Shown piece by piece: positions 40,285 through 51,496 of a DNA stretch of 64,000 nt; within the stretch, counting starts at the first letter, position 1; each line of letters begins with the position of its first letter. A program made the position numbers and the translations under genes. The stretch lies in assembly GCF_017161565.1 (NCBI RefSeq), contig NZ_CP066796.1, positions 992,001-1,056,000 of the forward strand. The letters run 5' to 3'. The notes under the pieces are model-generated. The model was not told where the DNA came from and did no database searches. It saw only the letters and a list, made by a program, of their open reading frames with translations. Source of the stretch: Erwinia amylovora. Lineage in GTDB: Bacteria; Pseudomonadota; Gammaproteobacteria; Enterobacterales; Enterobacteriaceae.

Positions 40285-40312
40285 CATCTATCAATCAATA
40301 TCTTACGCCTTA

Positions 40313-41716
40313 CTAGCGCAAACAAAGCACGGCTTCACGTTTGTCTGGGTGAATAATGCTGGTTGTTTTTCTCGATTCTTTATCACAAAGTTCTCTTTGC
40401 TGGGGTGATGCCGGGGTTAGTTGGAAATTATCATTTGTCAAGAAAAAGAAAGCTCCGTTCACAGCCCAGTCAGCAATATCTAAGGCATTTTTGTTGACAA
40501 ATGCTATTTTTTTATCTTCTAAACTGTCGTTTTTAATTATGCTGTAGGCCTCGTAGACAACCAACTTATCCTTTTTCTGAGACATTTCTGTTGTATAGAG
40601 ATAATGGTTGGACGAAAGCAAGCCTAATAGTGATATGACTGATAATAAGATGACTTTAAATTTTTCAAAACGATCGTTATAAAATAAAGCAAAACAAGAA
40701 CCATAAAAGAAAGCTATTGAAAATATAGCTCGTGGAGTCGGGTCCCACTGATACAATATTGCTACTGGTGCTATTGTTAAAAAAAGATTGAAAAATGGAA
40801 TGGTGTAAATAGATAAAGGTAAATCCCTTTGTTTGATGAGATAGGTGACCAAAAATAAAACCAGGCACACTGACATCATCAAGCTGTATTGAGAGGGGAT
40901 TACCCAATAACTTTTAAAAAAGAGGCTGGGAATAAAGTTTGAAATTTCACTCAATCTATGCGGTATATCACTGACCAGGCTTGCTCTGGAATCCCAGTCT
41001 ACTACACCTAAAATGTTTTTAGTCGCCTTGAAAAAGATAGCATACAAAATAAAACCTAAAATCAAGGGGCTAAAGCTTACAAGCGCTGAAAGGGAAAATA
41101 TTTTCTTTTGAAAAATAAACGTCCTGGCAACTACATATCCAGCCAGGATGATGAATGCTGGCTGGTAGTTTCCACAGATCAGTACAATTAGCAAAGCGGT
41201 TTTTAAAGCGTACTGCAATTCCTTTTTCTCAAGGAATTTGTTCATGTAATGAATAGCACCAAGGATGCACATCATGCAGATGGAAAAGCATACCGTAGCA
41301 AGATGATACACTGCCATCATACTGAACACTGGGTGAGTAACTATTACGGCTGAGCACAAGCAAGCAACCAATAATGATGCGCCTTTTGGAATAAGGTTTA
41401 TAATCACAGCGCTAGCAGTTAATGATGTGGCAAGAAGGAAAAGAGGCGTAAATACAGGGCTTGAAGAGATAATGTTAATGCCTGAATCATTGAAAAAAAA
41501 TGTTATCAATGCCTGAACAAAGCGACCTTGATTTAAGTAAAATGATAAAGGCATTGTTTGGCTAGCTAACAGATAATCATCGGGCATGTATACAGAAAAC
41601 ATTGTCCTTGACGTTCCGAGAAACATCAAAAAGAAACTGACAGATGTCATCAAGACTAATGCTTTAATTTTACTGAAGTCGTTGATTTTTTTTGAGAATA
41701 TATGGCTATTTGTCAT
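40313..41716 (-). CDS. GtrC-type glucosyltransferase membrane protein
   Basis: 467 residues from the ATG at 41716 ([10 protein letters not shown]), preceded by AGGTG seven bases away; a GTG three codons upstream is less likely. The protein has about ten membrane segments and a conserved periplasmic loop near the N-terminus ([32 protein letters not shown]), the pattern of PF14264 (GtrIV/GtrII-like). These enzymes transfer glucose from undecaprenyl-phosphate-glucose to O-antigen units in the periplasm. Its start overlaps the stop of the full-length gtrB frame by 11 bases (ATGACAAATAG). The region is notably AT-rich. The acceptor linkage is not readable. Confidence 0.82.
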   Translation of the reverse strand: MTNSHIFSKKINDFSKIKALVLMTSVSFFLMFLGTSRTMFSVYMPDDYLLASQTMPLSFYLNQGRFVQALITFFFNDSGINIISSSPVFTPLFLLATSLTASAVIINLIPKGASLLVACLCSAVIVTHPVFSMMAVYHLATVCFSICMMCILGAIHYMNKFLEKKELQYALKTALLIVLICGNYQPAFIILAGYVVARTFIFQKKIFSLSALVSFSPLILGFILYAIFFKATKNILGVVDWDSRASLVSDIPHRLSEISNFIPSLFFKSYWVIPSQYSLMMSVCLVLFLVTYLIKQRDLPLSIYTIPFFNLFLTIAPVAILYQWDPTPRAIFSIAFFYGSCFALFYNDRFEKFKVILLSVISLLGLLSSNHYLYTTEMSQKKDKLVVYEAYSIIKNDSLEDKKIAFVNKNALDIADWAVNGAFFFLTNDNFQLTPASPQQRELCDKESRKTTSIIHPDKREAVLCLR

Positions 41717-42634
41717 CTTTGTCACCTGAAAGATCTTTAATGATATATCTTGGTCTTTGTTTTGTTTCTACGTATATTCTGCCGACGTATTCCCCCAGTA
41801 CCCCTATACCAATAAGCTGAATCCCCCCAGAAAGAGTATGGCTGTCATGATTGATGGATAACCCGGAACTGGGTTACCAAAAAGGAGTTTGTCTACAATC
41901 ATAAATATGGCATAGACGAATGATACTGAAGCAACGATAAGACCTAAATATGTCCAGATGCGGAGTGGCAGCGTCGAGAAGGACGTGATGCCCTCTACGG
42001 CAAGGTTCCACAATTTCCAGCCAATAAATTTGGATGAGCCGGCTATCCTTTCAGCCCGGGTATATTCCACAATTTCCACACGGCCACCGACCCAACTGAG
42101 GATGCCCTTCATAAAAAGGTTCCGCTCTGGTAGTTGTCTGATAATATCGACAGTTGCACGTGACAGAAGTCGAAAGTCTCCCACGTTTTCTTCAATTTTT
42201 GGTGAACTGATCTTATTGTGGATTTTGTAAAACCATTCGGCTGTTTTTCTTTTAAAGCGGCTGTCAGTGCTTCTGTCTGCCCGTTTCGCCAAAACAACGT
42301 CTGCGCCGCTCAACCACTTGGTTATTAGCTGCGGGATAACCTCTATAGGATCCTGCAGGTCGACGTCAATGGGTATTACGGCATCACCAGTTGCATTTTC
42401 AAGTCCCGCGAACAGCGCTGGCTCTTTACCAAAATTCCGTGAGAAGCTGATTGCCTTTACCAGACGATCTGAATCGGCGAGCTTTTTAATGATTGACTCT
42501 GTGTTGTCATGGCTACCATCGTTGATAAAAACGATTTCAATTTCATAGTCGTTCAAATGTTGACGTACAGCATTATAAAAAATGTTTATGGTGTCTTCTT
42601 CATTGAAGACGGGAACAACCAGAGATATTTTCAT
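41706..42634 (-). pseudogene. gtrB: Bactoprenol glucosyltransferase GtrB, frameshifted in a G-run
   Basis: The ATG frame ends early at 41804 after 276 residues. Its N-terminal GT-2 domain is complete: [26 protein letters not shown], and [12 protein letters not shown]. The first C-terminal membrane segment is present. The mRNA reads CTG GGG GGA TTC at the run of six G (plus-strand C at 41823-41828). Shifting by -1 there restores ...[19 protein letters not shown]... and the frame then runs to a stop at 41706, giving 309 residues, normal for GtrB. GtrB makes undecaprenyl-phosphate-glucose from UDP-glucose. The restored stop overlaps the gtrC start, as expected. Loss of one G is the simplest cause; phase variation or -1 frameshifting is possible. 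Confidence 0.85.
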
Positions 42635-42996
42635 TTCTTTTTACTAAATATGATGAGTTTAGAGTAAATGAACCCACAAAGCAGGCTGACGAACGAAAAC
42701 GCCACCAAAGTGATAATCGGGTTCATGGATAAATAATCAGCGTACCAACCCACTGCGGCAGCCATTGTCCCCATAAACAGGACATACAGCGTATATCTCA
42801 CCGTGGTTGCTTCGGAGTTAAAGGTCCATTTGGCATTTGCAAAAAACGAGAAGGTGACTGCGACACAAAATGCGGAAAGGTTTGATACCCATTGGTGGCA
42901 ACCATTTAAATAAAGTGCTGAAAATATAACCCAGTGGATGAGGGTGTTGACAATGCCGACCAGCGAATACCTTAAGAATAGTTTAATCATCAACAT
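42631..42996 (-). CDS. gtrA: GtrA family flippase
   Basis: 121 residues with four membrane segments ([21 protein letters not shown], then three more), the GtrA/PF04138 layout with the conserved [27 protein letters not shown] and the end KLIIFSKKK. It is thought to flip undecaprenyl-phosphate-glucose across the inner membrane. ATGs at 42996 and 42990 are both possible. Its stop overlaps the gtrB start (ATGA), so gtrA, gtrB and gtrC form one operon. AT-rich like its partners. Confidence 0.88.
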   Translation of the reverse strand: MLMIKLFLRYSLVGIVNTLIHWVIFSALYLNGCHQWVSNLSAFCVAVTFSFFANAKWTFNSEATTVRYTLYVLFMGTMAAAVGWYADYLSMNPIITLVAFSFVSLLCGFIYSKLIIFSKKK

Positions 42997-43019
42997 CGAT
43001 CTTAAAATTTGAATTATCC

Positions 43020-43049
43020 GATCATGTCATTACATGATGCCAATCGCAA
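43020..43049 (-). promoter_or_regulatory. Candidate gtr promoter with an internal palindrome and GATC site
   Basis: On the minus strand a TTGCGA -35 (43044-43049) is 17 bases from a CATGAT -10 (43021-43026). Between and over them lies the palindrome ATCATGTCATTACATGAT (43021-43038, seven-base perfect arms). A GATC at 43020-43023 overlaps the -10 and the palindrome, and a second is at 42998-43001, 22 bases away. Salmonella gtr operons are switched by Dam methylation of paired GATC sites, so the arrangement deserves attention; I see no OxyR motif. Confidence 0.5.
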
Positions 43050-43288
43050 GAGTTTGTAGTGAGAACAGATATGAAATTCCAAAATGTACAGGTTACATGT
43101 TGAACAGGTGACATAAAGATAACATTTGGGACACCCGAACCAGTCAGGTAGCGTGATGGCCCTTTTGTGCCAGAACTACAACATAAACTGGCAGCACAGG
43201 GTGGAAAGTTGGCGGTACTTATTACTCACTGCGCAGCTGGCTTGTATAGCGGCTTCATGGGTTGTTAGAATGCGTTCCTTTTTACTGA

Positions 43289-44449
<1,161 letters not shown>

Positions 44450-44466
44450 ACAATGAGGGAAATTTA

Positions 44467-44796
44467 ATGAACTTCAACACTTCTGATGCCGTGGCTGCCG
44501 CAGCTCCTTCTCAGAGTAGTCCGTATTCTCTGGTGATCATGCTGGTGGTGTTTGGTTTGATTTTCTACTTTATGATCCTGCGTCCTCAGCAGAAACGTGC
44601 GAAAGAGCACAAGAAACTGATGGATTCAATTGCTAAGGGGGACGAGGTTCTGACCACCGGTGGGCTGGTAGGGCGCGTGACCAAAGTAGCTGATACCGGC
44701 TATGTGGCTATTGCACTTAACGATACCACTGAAGTTGTGGTCAAACGTGACTTCGTTGCTGCCGTTCTGCCGAAAGGTACGATGAAGGCGCTTTAA
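44467..44796 (+). CDS. yajC: Sec translocon accessory subunit YajC
   Basis: 109 residues with one transmembrane segment (YSLVIMLVVFGLIFYFMILRPQQKRAKEH) followed by a soluble domain (GDEVLTTGGLVGRVTKV). It associates with SecDF and YidC at the SecYEG channel. It starts 18 bases after tgt, with GAGGGAA upstream, in the conserved operon. Confidence 0.96.
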   Translation: MNFNTSDAVAAAAPSQSSPYSLVIMLVVFGLIFYFMILRPQQKRAKEHKKLMDSIAKGDEVLTTGGLVGRVTKVADTGYVAIALNDTTEVVVKRDFVAAVLPKGTMKAL

Positions 44797-44823
44797 TTTT
44801 TTAATTTCCCTAAGGGAACTGCC

Positions 44824-46671
44824 GTGTTAAACCGTTATCCTTTGTGGAAGTACATCATGCTGATCGTCGTATTACTCGTCGGTCTGCTGTATGCACTGCC
44901 CAACCTTTATGGTGAGGATCCGGCTGTTCAGGTCACTGGTGCGCGCGGAAGCGCGGCCAGTGAGCAAACGCTGGTTCAGATCCAAAGCGCGTTAAAACAA
45001 GACAATATACAGAGTAAATCCGTCGCCCTGGAAAAGGGGGCGATTCTGGCGCGTTTCGCTAACACTGACGTGCAGCTGCGCGCGCGCGAAGCGATAATCA
45101 AAGTCCTTGGCGACGATTATGTGGTGGCGCTCAATCTGGCCCCGGCGACGCCCGCCTGGTTAGCCACATTATCCGCAGAGCCGATGAAGCTCGGTCTCGA
45201 TCTGCGCGGTGGTGTTCACTTCCTGATGGAGGTGGATATGGACACTGCGCTGGGTAAACTTCAGGATCAAAACATCGACAATCTGCGCAGCGATCTGCGT
45301 GAAAAGAGCGTTCCTTACGTTAACGTGCGTAAAACCGGCAATTACGGCCTGGAAATTCGTTTTCGAGATGATAAAACGCGTGATGAAGCTGTCAGCTATC
45401 TGACCACCCGTCACCGCGATATGGTTATCAACAGCAGCGGCAGTAATGCCCTGACGGCGGTCATGAGCGATGAACGCATGCGTGAAGCCCGCGAATATGC
45501 GGTACAGCAGAACATTAATATTCTGCGTAACCGTGTAAATCAGCTGGGCGTTGCGGAGCCTCTGGTTCAGCGTCAGGGCGCCGATCGAATTGTGGTTGAA
45601 TTACCGGGTATCCAGGATACGGCTCGTGCGAAAGAGATCCTTGGTGCGACGGCCACGCTGGAGTTCCGTCTGGTGAATACCAGCGTCGACGCTACCGCAG
45701 CCGCTAACGGCCGCGTACCGGGTGACTCAGAAGTGAAAGACACGCGTGAGGGACAGCCGGTGGTGCTGTACAAGCGCGTGATCCTCACCGGTGACCACAT
45801 TACCGACTCCACCTCCAGCAACGATGAATACAATCAGCCACAGGTGAATATCTCCCTGGACAGCGCTGGCGGTAATATCATGTCCAACTTCACCAAGGAC
45901 AGCGTCGGCAAGGCGATGGCAACCCTGTTTGTTGAGTACAAAGACAGTGGTAAGAAAGACGCTAACGGCCGGGCGATTCTGGAGAAGCATGAAGAGGTGA
46001 TTAACGTTGCCAATATCCAGTCGCGTCTGGGTAACAGCTTCCGTATTACCGGCATTAATAACCCGAACGAAGCCCGTCAGCTTTCGCTGTTGCTGCGCGC
46101 CGGTGCGCTGATTGCGCCTATTCAGATTGTGGAAGAGCGTACTATTGGTCCAACCATGGGTGCGCAGAACATCACTCAGGGTCTGGAAGCCTGCCTGTGG
46201 GGGCTGATCGCATCTATCGTCTTCATGGTGGTGTGGTACAAGAAATTCGGCCTGGTGGCGACCAGCGCACTGCTGGCTAACCTGGTGCTGATCGTCGGTA
46301 TTATGTCGCTGCTTCCGGGCGCTACGCTGACGATGCCCGGTATTGCCGGTATCGTGCTGACGCTGGCGGTGGCGGTCGATGCTAACGTACTGATTAACGA
46401 GCGTATCAAAGAGGAGCTGCGCAACGGACGTTCCGTACAGCAGGCGATCCATGAGGGTTACAAAGGTGCGTTTTCCAGTATCGTTGATGCCAACGTGACC
46501 ACGCTGATCAAAGTTATCATTCTGTACGCAGTGGGCACCGGCTCGATTAAAGGGTTTGCCATCACGACTGCGATTGGTGTGGCAACTTCCATGTTTACCG
46601 CGATTATCGGCACCCGTGCCATCGTCAACCTGATGTATGGCGGCAAACGCATTAACAAGTTGTCTATCTGA
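44824..46671 (+). CDS. secD: Protein translocase subunit SecD
   Basis: 615 residues from a GTG (E. coli SecD also 615). The first membrane segment lies near residue 8-28. The periplasmic P1 domain includes [16 protein letters not shown], and TM2-6 form the proton-conducting RND core ([24 protein letters not shown]). With SecF it uses the proton gradient to pull secreted proteins across the inner membrane. GGGAA precedes the start. Ten bases separate its stop from secF. Confidence 0.97.
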   Translation: MLNRYPLWKYIMLIVVLLVGLLYALPNLYGEDPAVQVTGARGSAASEQTLVQIQSALKQDNIQSKSVALEKGAILARFANTDVQLRAREAIIKVLGDDYVVALNLAPATPAWLATLSAEPMKLGLDLRGGVHFLMEVDMDTALGKLQDQNIDNLRSDLREKSVPYVNVRKTGNYGLEIRFRDDKTRDEAVSYLTTRHRDMVINSSGSNALTAVMSDERMREAREYAVQQNINILRNRVNQLGVAEPLVQRQGADRIVVELPGIQDTARAKEILGATATLEFRLVNTSVDATAAANGRVPGDSEVKDTREGQPVVLYKRVILTGDHITDSTSSNDEYNQPQVNISLDSAGGNIMSNFTKDSVGKAMATLFVEYKDSGKKDANGRAILEKHEEVINVANIQSRLGNSFRITGINNPNEARQLSLLLRAGALIAPIQIVEERTIGPTMGAQNITQGLEACLWGLIASIVFMVVWYKKFGLVATSALLANLVLIVGIMSLLPGATLTMPGIAGIVLTLAVAVDANVLINERIKEELRNGRSVQQAIHEGYKGAFSSIVDANVTTLIKVIILYAVGTGSIKGFAITTAIGVATSMFTAIIGTRAIVNLMYGGKRINKLSI

Positions 46672-46681
46672 GGAGTGCGTT

Positions 46682-47650
46682 GTGGCACAGGAACATAGTG
46701 TTGAACAAATGAATCACGGGCGTAAAGTTTACGACTTTATGCACTGGGATAAGCTGGCGTTCATCATCTCTGGAATACTGCTGATAATAGCAGTAGCCAT
46801 TATCGGTGTGCGAGGCTTCAACTGGGGGCTTGATTTCACCGGTGGAACGGTGATTGAGATTAATCTTGAGCAGCCAGCCGATCTGGATATGATGCGTGGC
46901 AGCCTGCAGAAAGCCGGTTTTGCTGAACCGCAGGTGCAAAACTTTGGCAGTAGCCGTGATGTGATGGTGCGTATGGCACCCGCTGAAGGCAACGCGGGTG
47001 AAGCGCTGGGCAGTAAGGTACTGGGCATTGTTAATGAAGCAACCGGGCAGAACGCCACCGTCAAGCGTATTGAGTTCGTTGGACCCAGCGTGGGTAGCGA
47101 TCTGGCTCAGGCGGGGGGCATGGCTCTGCTGTCGGCGCTGATTGCGATTCTCTTTTATATCGGCTTTCGTTTCGAATGGCGTTTGGCGCTGGGAACTGTG
47201 CTGGCGCTGGCACATGACGTGGTGATCACCATGGGCTTGCTTTCTCTGTTCCAGATAGAGATAGATCTGACCATTGTCGCCTCGCTGATGTCGGTCATCG
47301 GCTACTCGCTGAACGATAAGATTGTGGTATCGGACCGAATTCGCGAGAATTTCCGCAAGATCCGCCGCGGTTCTTCTTACGATATTACCAATGTCTCGCT
47401 GACGCAGACGTTAAGCCGAACCATCATTACTTCGGTAACGACGCTGGCGATGGTGCTGATTCTGTTCATCTTTGGCGGTGCGCTGTTGAAAGGCTTCTCA
47501 CTGACCATGCTGATCGGTATTACCATCGGTACTATCTCGTCAATTTATGTCTCTTCCGCTCTGGCGCTGAAGTTGGGCATGAAACGCGAACACATGATCC
47601 CACAGAAAGTGGAAAAAGAGGGCGCAGATCAGCCTTCGATTCTGCCTTAA
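46682..47650 (+). CDS. secF: Protein translocase subunit SecF
   Basis: 322 residues from the GTG at 46682 ([23 protein letters not shown]), one residue shorter than E. coli SecF; GAGGAG lies eight bases upstream. In-frame codons further upstream lie within secD and are not used. Six membrane segments, [17 protein letters not shown] and [20 protein letters not shown] (with the key acidic residue) show an intact partner for SecD. It ends the operon before a strong terminator. Confidence 0.96.
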   Translation: MAQEHSVEQMNHGRKVYDFMHWDKLAFIISGILLIIAVAIIGVRGFNWGLDFTGGTVIEINLEQPADLDMMRGSLQKAGFAEPQVQNFGSSRDVMVRMAPAEGNAGEALGSKVLGIVNEATGQNATVKRIEFVGPSVGSDLAQAGGMALLSALIAILFYIGFRFEWRLALGTVLALAHDVVITMGLLSLFQIEIDLTIVASLMSVIGYSLNDKIVVSDRIRENFRKIRRGSSYDITNVSLTQTLSRTIITSVTTLAMVLILFIFGGALLKGFSLTMLIGITIGTISSIYVSSALALKLGMKREHMIPQKVEKEGADQPSILP

Positions 47651-47668
47651 AAAATGGCAGTCAGAATA

Positions 47669-47697
47669 ACGGCCACCTCAGGGTGGCCGTTTTTTTA
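47669..47697 (+). terminator. Terminator of tgt-yajC-secD-secF
   Basis: ACGGCCACC and GGTGGCCGT form a nine-base perfect stem with a five-base loop, followed by seven T. It runs into the stop codon of the opposing yajI gene. Confidence 0.92.
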
Positions 47698-48258
47698 GGG
47701 TGCAGAAGATGAGGAGTTATTCAGAGTCAGGCCATGAACACGCACGTAACCGAGTTTTTCGGGCGCAAAACCACGCAAATTCAGCCGGACGGTGGCTTCA
47801 CTGCGTGGCAGCATGGCGGGAACAACCTGAAACCTTTCGCTGTGACTTTCGGCCCTCAGCGGTCTGCCGCTGCTGTCATCAAGGCTACCCCATTCCAGCT
47901 GGCCGGCCAGCGCCGGAAGCTGCGCAGAGCCAGAAGAACTCAGGTGCAGTAATGCACCTGTCCCCTCGTCTTGCCGGGGAAGGAGGCTTAACCACAGGCG
48001 TACTTCACCGGCCTGACTTTGCAATACCACCGGGGTTCTGGCGGCGGGAACTAACCAGGCACCCTTCAGGGAGTTCTGGTTGAGTCTGGCCTGGAGTTCA
48101 AGCGCGGTGGCCTGAAGAGTGAGCAGGCTTAGCTCCTGATTCAACTTGCCCACCTCCCGGTGAAGCTGTTGTGTCTGCTGGCCGGGCAGAGAAGATGAAC
48201 AACCGGCCAAAAGCAGCAGCAGGGGAAATGGCAGAACGACTGTCAGGGTTTTAACCAC
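47695..48258 (-). CDS. yajI: YajI-like lipoprotein (DUF3251)
   Basis: 187 residues with lipobox LAGC (Cys20). A short coiled coil follows (TQQLHREVGKLNQELSLLTLQATALELQARLNQNS) and then a beta-rich domain. E. coli YajI (179 residues) occupies the same place next to nrdR and after secF. Function unknown; the lipoprotein is expected in the outer membrane. The neighbours yajD and tsx of E. coli are missing. Confidence 0.75.
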   Translation of the reverse strand: MVKTLTVVLPFPLLLLLAGCSSSLPGQQTQQLHREVGKLNQELSLLTLQATALELQARLNQNSLKGAWLVPAARTPVVLQSQAGEVRLWLSLLPRQDEGTGALLHLSSSGSAQLPALAGQLEWGSLDDSSGRPLRAESHSERFQVVPAMLPRSEATVRLNLRGFAPEKLGYVRVHGLTLNNSSSSAP

Positions 48259-48281
48259 GCTCCCTCCCTGTTAGTAACGTC

Positions 48282-48725
48282 TTAGTGAGGAATACGCAGC
48301 TTCTGACCTGGATAAATTTTATCCGGATGGCTTAGCATTGGCTTGTTAGCCTCGAAGATTTTGTTGTACTGACTGGCATCGCCATAAACGGATTGAGAAA
48401 TGGCGCTCAGCGTATCACCTGATTTAACCGTGTAGTATTCAGACTCATTGGCGGCAGGGGCGCTGGTGGTGACTTTGTCATCAACGCTGCTGATGCCTTT
48501 CACATTGCCTGCTGCGACCAGGATTTTCTCTTTTTCTTCCTGGGTCAGACCGTCGCCGGTGACCACGGCTTTGTCGCCGTTGACTTCAATTTTTACTTTT
48601 TCAGCGCCCGGGATACCCTGCTTTTTCAGACTATCTTCAATGGCGGTACCCTGTGCGTGTGCATTTCCGGCAAACGCTTCCAGGATTTTTTCCCCTGCAT
48701 CTTTAACAAAATCAAACAGTCCCAT
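48282..48725 (-). CDS. kbp: Potassium-binding BON/LysM protein Kbp
   Basis: 147 residues from the ATG at 48725 ([14 protein letters not shown]), with AAGGAG six bases upstream. E. coli Kbp (YgaU) has 149. An N-terminal segment leads into the BON domain ([40 protein letters not shown]), and the LysM domain closes the protein ([20 protein letters not shown] to [10 protein letters not shown]). E. coli Kbp is a cytoplasmic potassium sensor. There it lies far away near stpA, so its place between yajI and nrdR is unusual relative to E. coli. Confidence 0.92.
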   Translation of the reverse strand: MGLFDFVKDAGEKILEAFAGNAHAQGTAIEDSLKKQGIPGAEKVKIEVNGDKAVVTGDGLTQEEKEKILVAAGNVKGISSVDDKVTTSAPAANESEYYTVKSGDTLSAISQSVYGDASQYNKIFEANKPMLSHPDKIYPGQKLRIPH

Positions 48726-48895
48726 TTTTGACTCCTTTAAGTGAACCCCCGGATGGGGTATACAAAGCATAGACTTTTTTTCACAATTGTAGCGAGAAGC
48801 TCCACACCGGCTAAAGCCAGCCCGCGTGAATGATTTAGTTGTTAAACACTTCAGGGTACACTGGTGACCCTCTGCTGAAGAATCAGGACAGACTT

Positions 48896-49345
48896 ATGCA
48901 TTGCCCATTTTGTTCCACCGTGGATACTAAAGTGATCGACTCTCGGTTGGTGGGTGAGGGCACTTCCGTGCGCCGACGCCGTCAGTGTCTTGTTTGTCAT
49001 GAACGCTTTACTACCTTTGAAGTGGCAGAACTGGTGATGCCACGGGTGGTCAAAAGCAATGATGTGCGTGAACCCTTTAATGAAGACAAGCTGCGCAGCG
49101 GATTGATGAAGGCGCTGGAGAAGCGTCCGGTTAGCTCGGACGCGGTGGAAAATGCCCTCAGCCATCTTAAAAGCCAGCTGCGTGCCACCGGTGAACGCGA
49201 AGTGGCCAGCAAATTAATCGGTAGCCTGGTGATGGATGAGCTGAAAAAGCTGGATAAAGTCGCCTACATCCGCTTTGCATCGGTATATCGCAGTTTCGAA
49301 GATATCCGCGAATTCGGCGAAGAGATCGCCCGCTTACAGGACTGA
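48896..49345 (+). CDS. nrdR: Transcriptional repressor NrdR
   Basis: 149 residues from the ATG at 48896 ([17 protein letters not shown]), the normal length; the frame upstream is not coding. A zinc ribbon (CPFC ... CLVCHERF) and an ATP-cone (about 49-139: [30 protein letters not shown]) sense dATP/ATP and repress ribonucleotide reductase genes. AGGACAG precedes the start. ribD begins four bases after its stop, so the two are co-transcribed. Confidence 0.97.
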   Translation: MHCPFCSTVDTKVIDSRLVGEGTSVRRRRQCLVCHERFTTFEVAELVMPRVVKSNDVREPFNEDKLRSGLMKALEKRPVSSDAVENALSHLKSQLRATGEREVASKLIGSLVMDELKKLDKVAYIRFASVYRSFEDIREFGEEIARLQD

Positions 49346-49349
49346 CGAC

Positions 49350-50453
49350 ATGTGCGATGAAGCTTATATGGCCCGGGCGCTGGAACTGGCGCGCCGTGGC
49401 CGCTTTACCACCACGCCGAATCCGAATGTAGGTTGTGTGCTGGTGCGTGATGACCAGATCGTTGGTGAAGGTTACCATATGCGCGCCGGCGAGCCGCACG
49501 CTGAAGTACACGCGCTACGCATGGCAGGTGAGAAATCGCGTGGGGCTACCGCCTATGTGACGCTGGAGCCGTGTAGCCATCATGGCCGCACGCCGCCGTG
49601 CTGCGAGGCGCTGATTGCAGCCGGCGTCAAGCGGGTCGTCACCGCAATGCAGGACCCGAACCCACAGGTCGCCGGACGCGGGCTATATCGTTTGCAGCAG
49701 GCGGGTATTGAGGTCAGCCACGGGCTGATGATGCCGGAAGCGGAGGCGCTGAACCGGGGCTTTCTGAAACGCATGCGTACCGGTTTTCCCTGGGTACAGC
49801 TTAAGCTTGGAGCCTCCCTCGATGGGCGCACGGCGATGGCCAGCGGGGAAAGCCAGTGGATTACCTCTCCTGAAGCAAGACGCGATGTGCAAAGACTGCG
49901 TGCGCAAAGCTCGGCTATTCTCAGTACCAGCGCCACCGTGCTGGCAGATAATCCGGCGCTGACCGTACGTCACGATGAACTGGATCGCGCCAGTTTAGCA
50001 GACTATCCGGTCGATTTGCTGCGCCAGCCTGTGCGAGTCATCGTTGACAGCCAGAACCGCGTTACTCCACGGCACCGGCTGATTAGTCAGCCGGGGGAAA
50101 CCTGGCTGGCGCGTACCGCCGGGGATGATCTGGACTGGCCGGATAACGTCAGTCAGCTGATGGTACCGCGTTATCAGGATCGCCTCGATCTGGTTGCGAT
50201 GCTGATGCTGCTGGGCAGAAAACAGATTAACAGCCTCTGGGTGGAAGCCGGAGCGCAATTTGCCGGCGCATTACTCCAGGCTGGCGTGGTTGATGAACTG
50301 ATCGTCTATCTGGCCCCCAAGCTGTTAGGCGATGCCGGGCGCGGCCTGTGCCAGCTGCCAGGGCTGGAAATGCTGGCTTCAGTACCGGTCTTCACCTTTA
50401 GCGATATTCGTCAGGTAGGGCCAGATATCAGGCTCACTTTGACCCCGTCATGA
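49350..50453 (+). CDS. ribD: Bifunctional riboflavin deaminase-reductase RibD
   Basis: 367 residues from the ATG at 49350, equal in length to E. coli RibD. The N-terminal deaminase domain has the zinc site HAEVHAL and PCSHHGRTPPC; the C-terminal reductase begins around residue 147 (VQLKLGASLDGRTAMASGESQWITSPEARRDV). It deaminates and then reduces the pyrimidine intermediate of riboflavin synthesis. It follows nrdR and precedes ribH, nusB and thiL in a conserved cluster. Confidence 0.97.
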   Translation: MCDEAYMARALELARRGRFTTTPNPNVGCVLVRDDQIVGEGYHMRAGEPHAEVHALRMAGEKSRGATAYVTLEPCSHHGRTPPCCEALIAAGVKRVVTAMQDPNPQVAGRGLYRLQQAGIEVSHGLMMPEAEALNRGFLKRMRTGFPWVQLKLGASLDGRTAMASGESQWITSPEARRDVQRLRAQSSAILSTSATVLADNPALTVRHDELDRASLADYPVDLLRQPVRVIVDSQNRVTPRHRLISQPGETWLARTAGDDLDWPDNVSQLMVPRYQDRLDLVAMLMLLGRKQINSLWVEAGAQFAGALLQAGVVDELIVYLAPKLLGDAGRGLCQLPGLEMLASVPVFTFSDIRQVGPDIRLTLTPS

Positions 50454-50540
50454 CGGCTTGCGCAAAAACAAGCAGGCTTGCAAAGAGTATGATAGAATCC
50501 GCCCCCCTGCGGGGCCAAACAGAACCCTGGAAGGAAGATT

Positions 50541-51011
50541 ATGAACGTTATTGAAGCTGCTGTTGCGACTCCTGATGCGCGCGTTGCTCTGGTTATTGCG
50601 CGTTTCAACAATTTTATCAACGACAGCCTGCTAAGCGGTGCCATCGATGCCCTGAAGCGTATTGGTCAGGTTAAAGATGAGAATATCACCGTGGTTTGGG
50701 TTCCGGGTGCTTACGAGCTGCCCGTAACTGCTCGTGCGCTGGCTAAAACCGGCAAGCATGATGCGGTTGTGGCACTGGGTACCGTGATCCGTGGCGGTAC
50801 TGCCCACTTTGAATTCGTGGCTGGTGAAGCCAGTTCTGGCCTGGCCAGCGTTGCCATGCAAAGCGATATCCCGGTTGCCTTTGGCGTGCTGACGACGGAA
50901 AACATCGAACAGGCCATTGAACGCGCCGGAACCAAAGCGGGCAACAAGGGGGCTGAAGCAGCCCTGACCGCTCTGGAAATGATTAACGTATTGAAAGCCA
51001 TTAAAGCCTGA
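50541..51011 (+). CDS. ribH: 6,7-dimethyl-8-ribityllumazine synthase
   Basis: 156 residues (E. coli RibE/RibH has 156). The enzyme joins the ribityl-aminouracil and dihydroxybutanone phosphate and assembles as a 60-mer. [54 protein letters not shown] (with the catalytic His of the family) and [16 protein letters not shown] are intact. GGAAGGA precedes the ATG. nusB begins 15 bases later. Confidence 0.97.
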   Translation: MNVIEAAVATPDARVALVIARFNNFINDSLLSGAIDALKRIGQVKDENITVVWVPGAYELPVTARALAKTGKHDAVVALGTVIRGGTAHFEFVAGEASSGLASVAMQSDIPVAFGVLTTENIEQAIERAGTKAGNKGAEAALTALEMINVLKAIKA

Positions 51012-51026
51012 TTTAAGGGGAATTTC

Positions 51027-51446
51027 GTGAAACCTGCTGCTCGTCGCCGCGCCCGTGAATGTGCTGTTCAGGCACTCTACTCCTGGCAGATATCTAAAAA
51101 TGACATCGCGGATGTTGAATACCAGTTTCTGGCGGAACAGGACGTTAAAGACGTCGATATTACCTATTTCCGTGAGCTGGTCGGCGGCGTTGCAACTCAC
51201 AGTGCATACCTCGACGACCTGATGAAACCGTTCCTGTCGCGTCAGCTTGAAGAGCTGGGCCAGGTGGAAAAGGCCATCCTGCGTATTTCACTGTTTGAAC
51301 TCAGCAAGCGTTCCGACGTGCCTTACAAGGTGGCTATTAATGAGGGGATCGAGCTGGCAAAAGTGTTCGGTGCTGAAGACAGTCATAAATTTGTCAACGG
51401 CGTGCTGGACAAAGCCGCTCCGCAGATCCGCCCTAACCGCAAATAA
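51027..51446 (+). CDS. nusB: Transcription antitermination factor NusB
   Basis: 139 residues from a GTG, equal to E. coli. It binds boxA RNA with NusE (S10) and promotes rRNA antitermination. Arg-rich start ([20 protein letters not shown]), then all-helical NusB fold with [52 protein letters not shown] precedes the start. It lies in the usual place between ribH and thiL. Confidence 0.97.
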   Translation: MKPAARRRARECAVQALYSWQISKNDIADVEYQFLAEQDVKDVDITYFRELVGGVATHSAYLDDLMKPFLSRQLEELGQVEKAILRISLFELSKRSDVPYKVAINEGIELAKVFGAEDSHKFVNGVLDKAAPQIRPNRK

Positions 51447-51452
51447 TCCTCA

Positions 51453-51479
51453 GAGGCCGCTCAACCCGGCCTCATTTTT
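51453..51479 (+). terminator. Terminator between nusB and thiL
   Basis: GAGGCC and GGCCTC form a six-base stem around a nine-base loop, followed by ATTTTTG. It probably ends part of the transcripts before thiL, which starts 50 bases after nusB. Confidence 0.6.
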
Positions 51480-51496
51480 GACTCCCGGAATGCATT

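Noticed and set aside
50454..50540. FMN riboswitch before ribH
   Set aside because: The 87-base gap is too short and lacks the conserved FMN-element segments; in enterics the FMN riboswitch precedes ribB.
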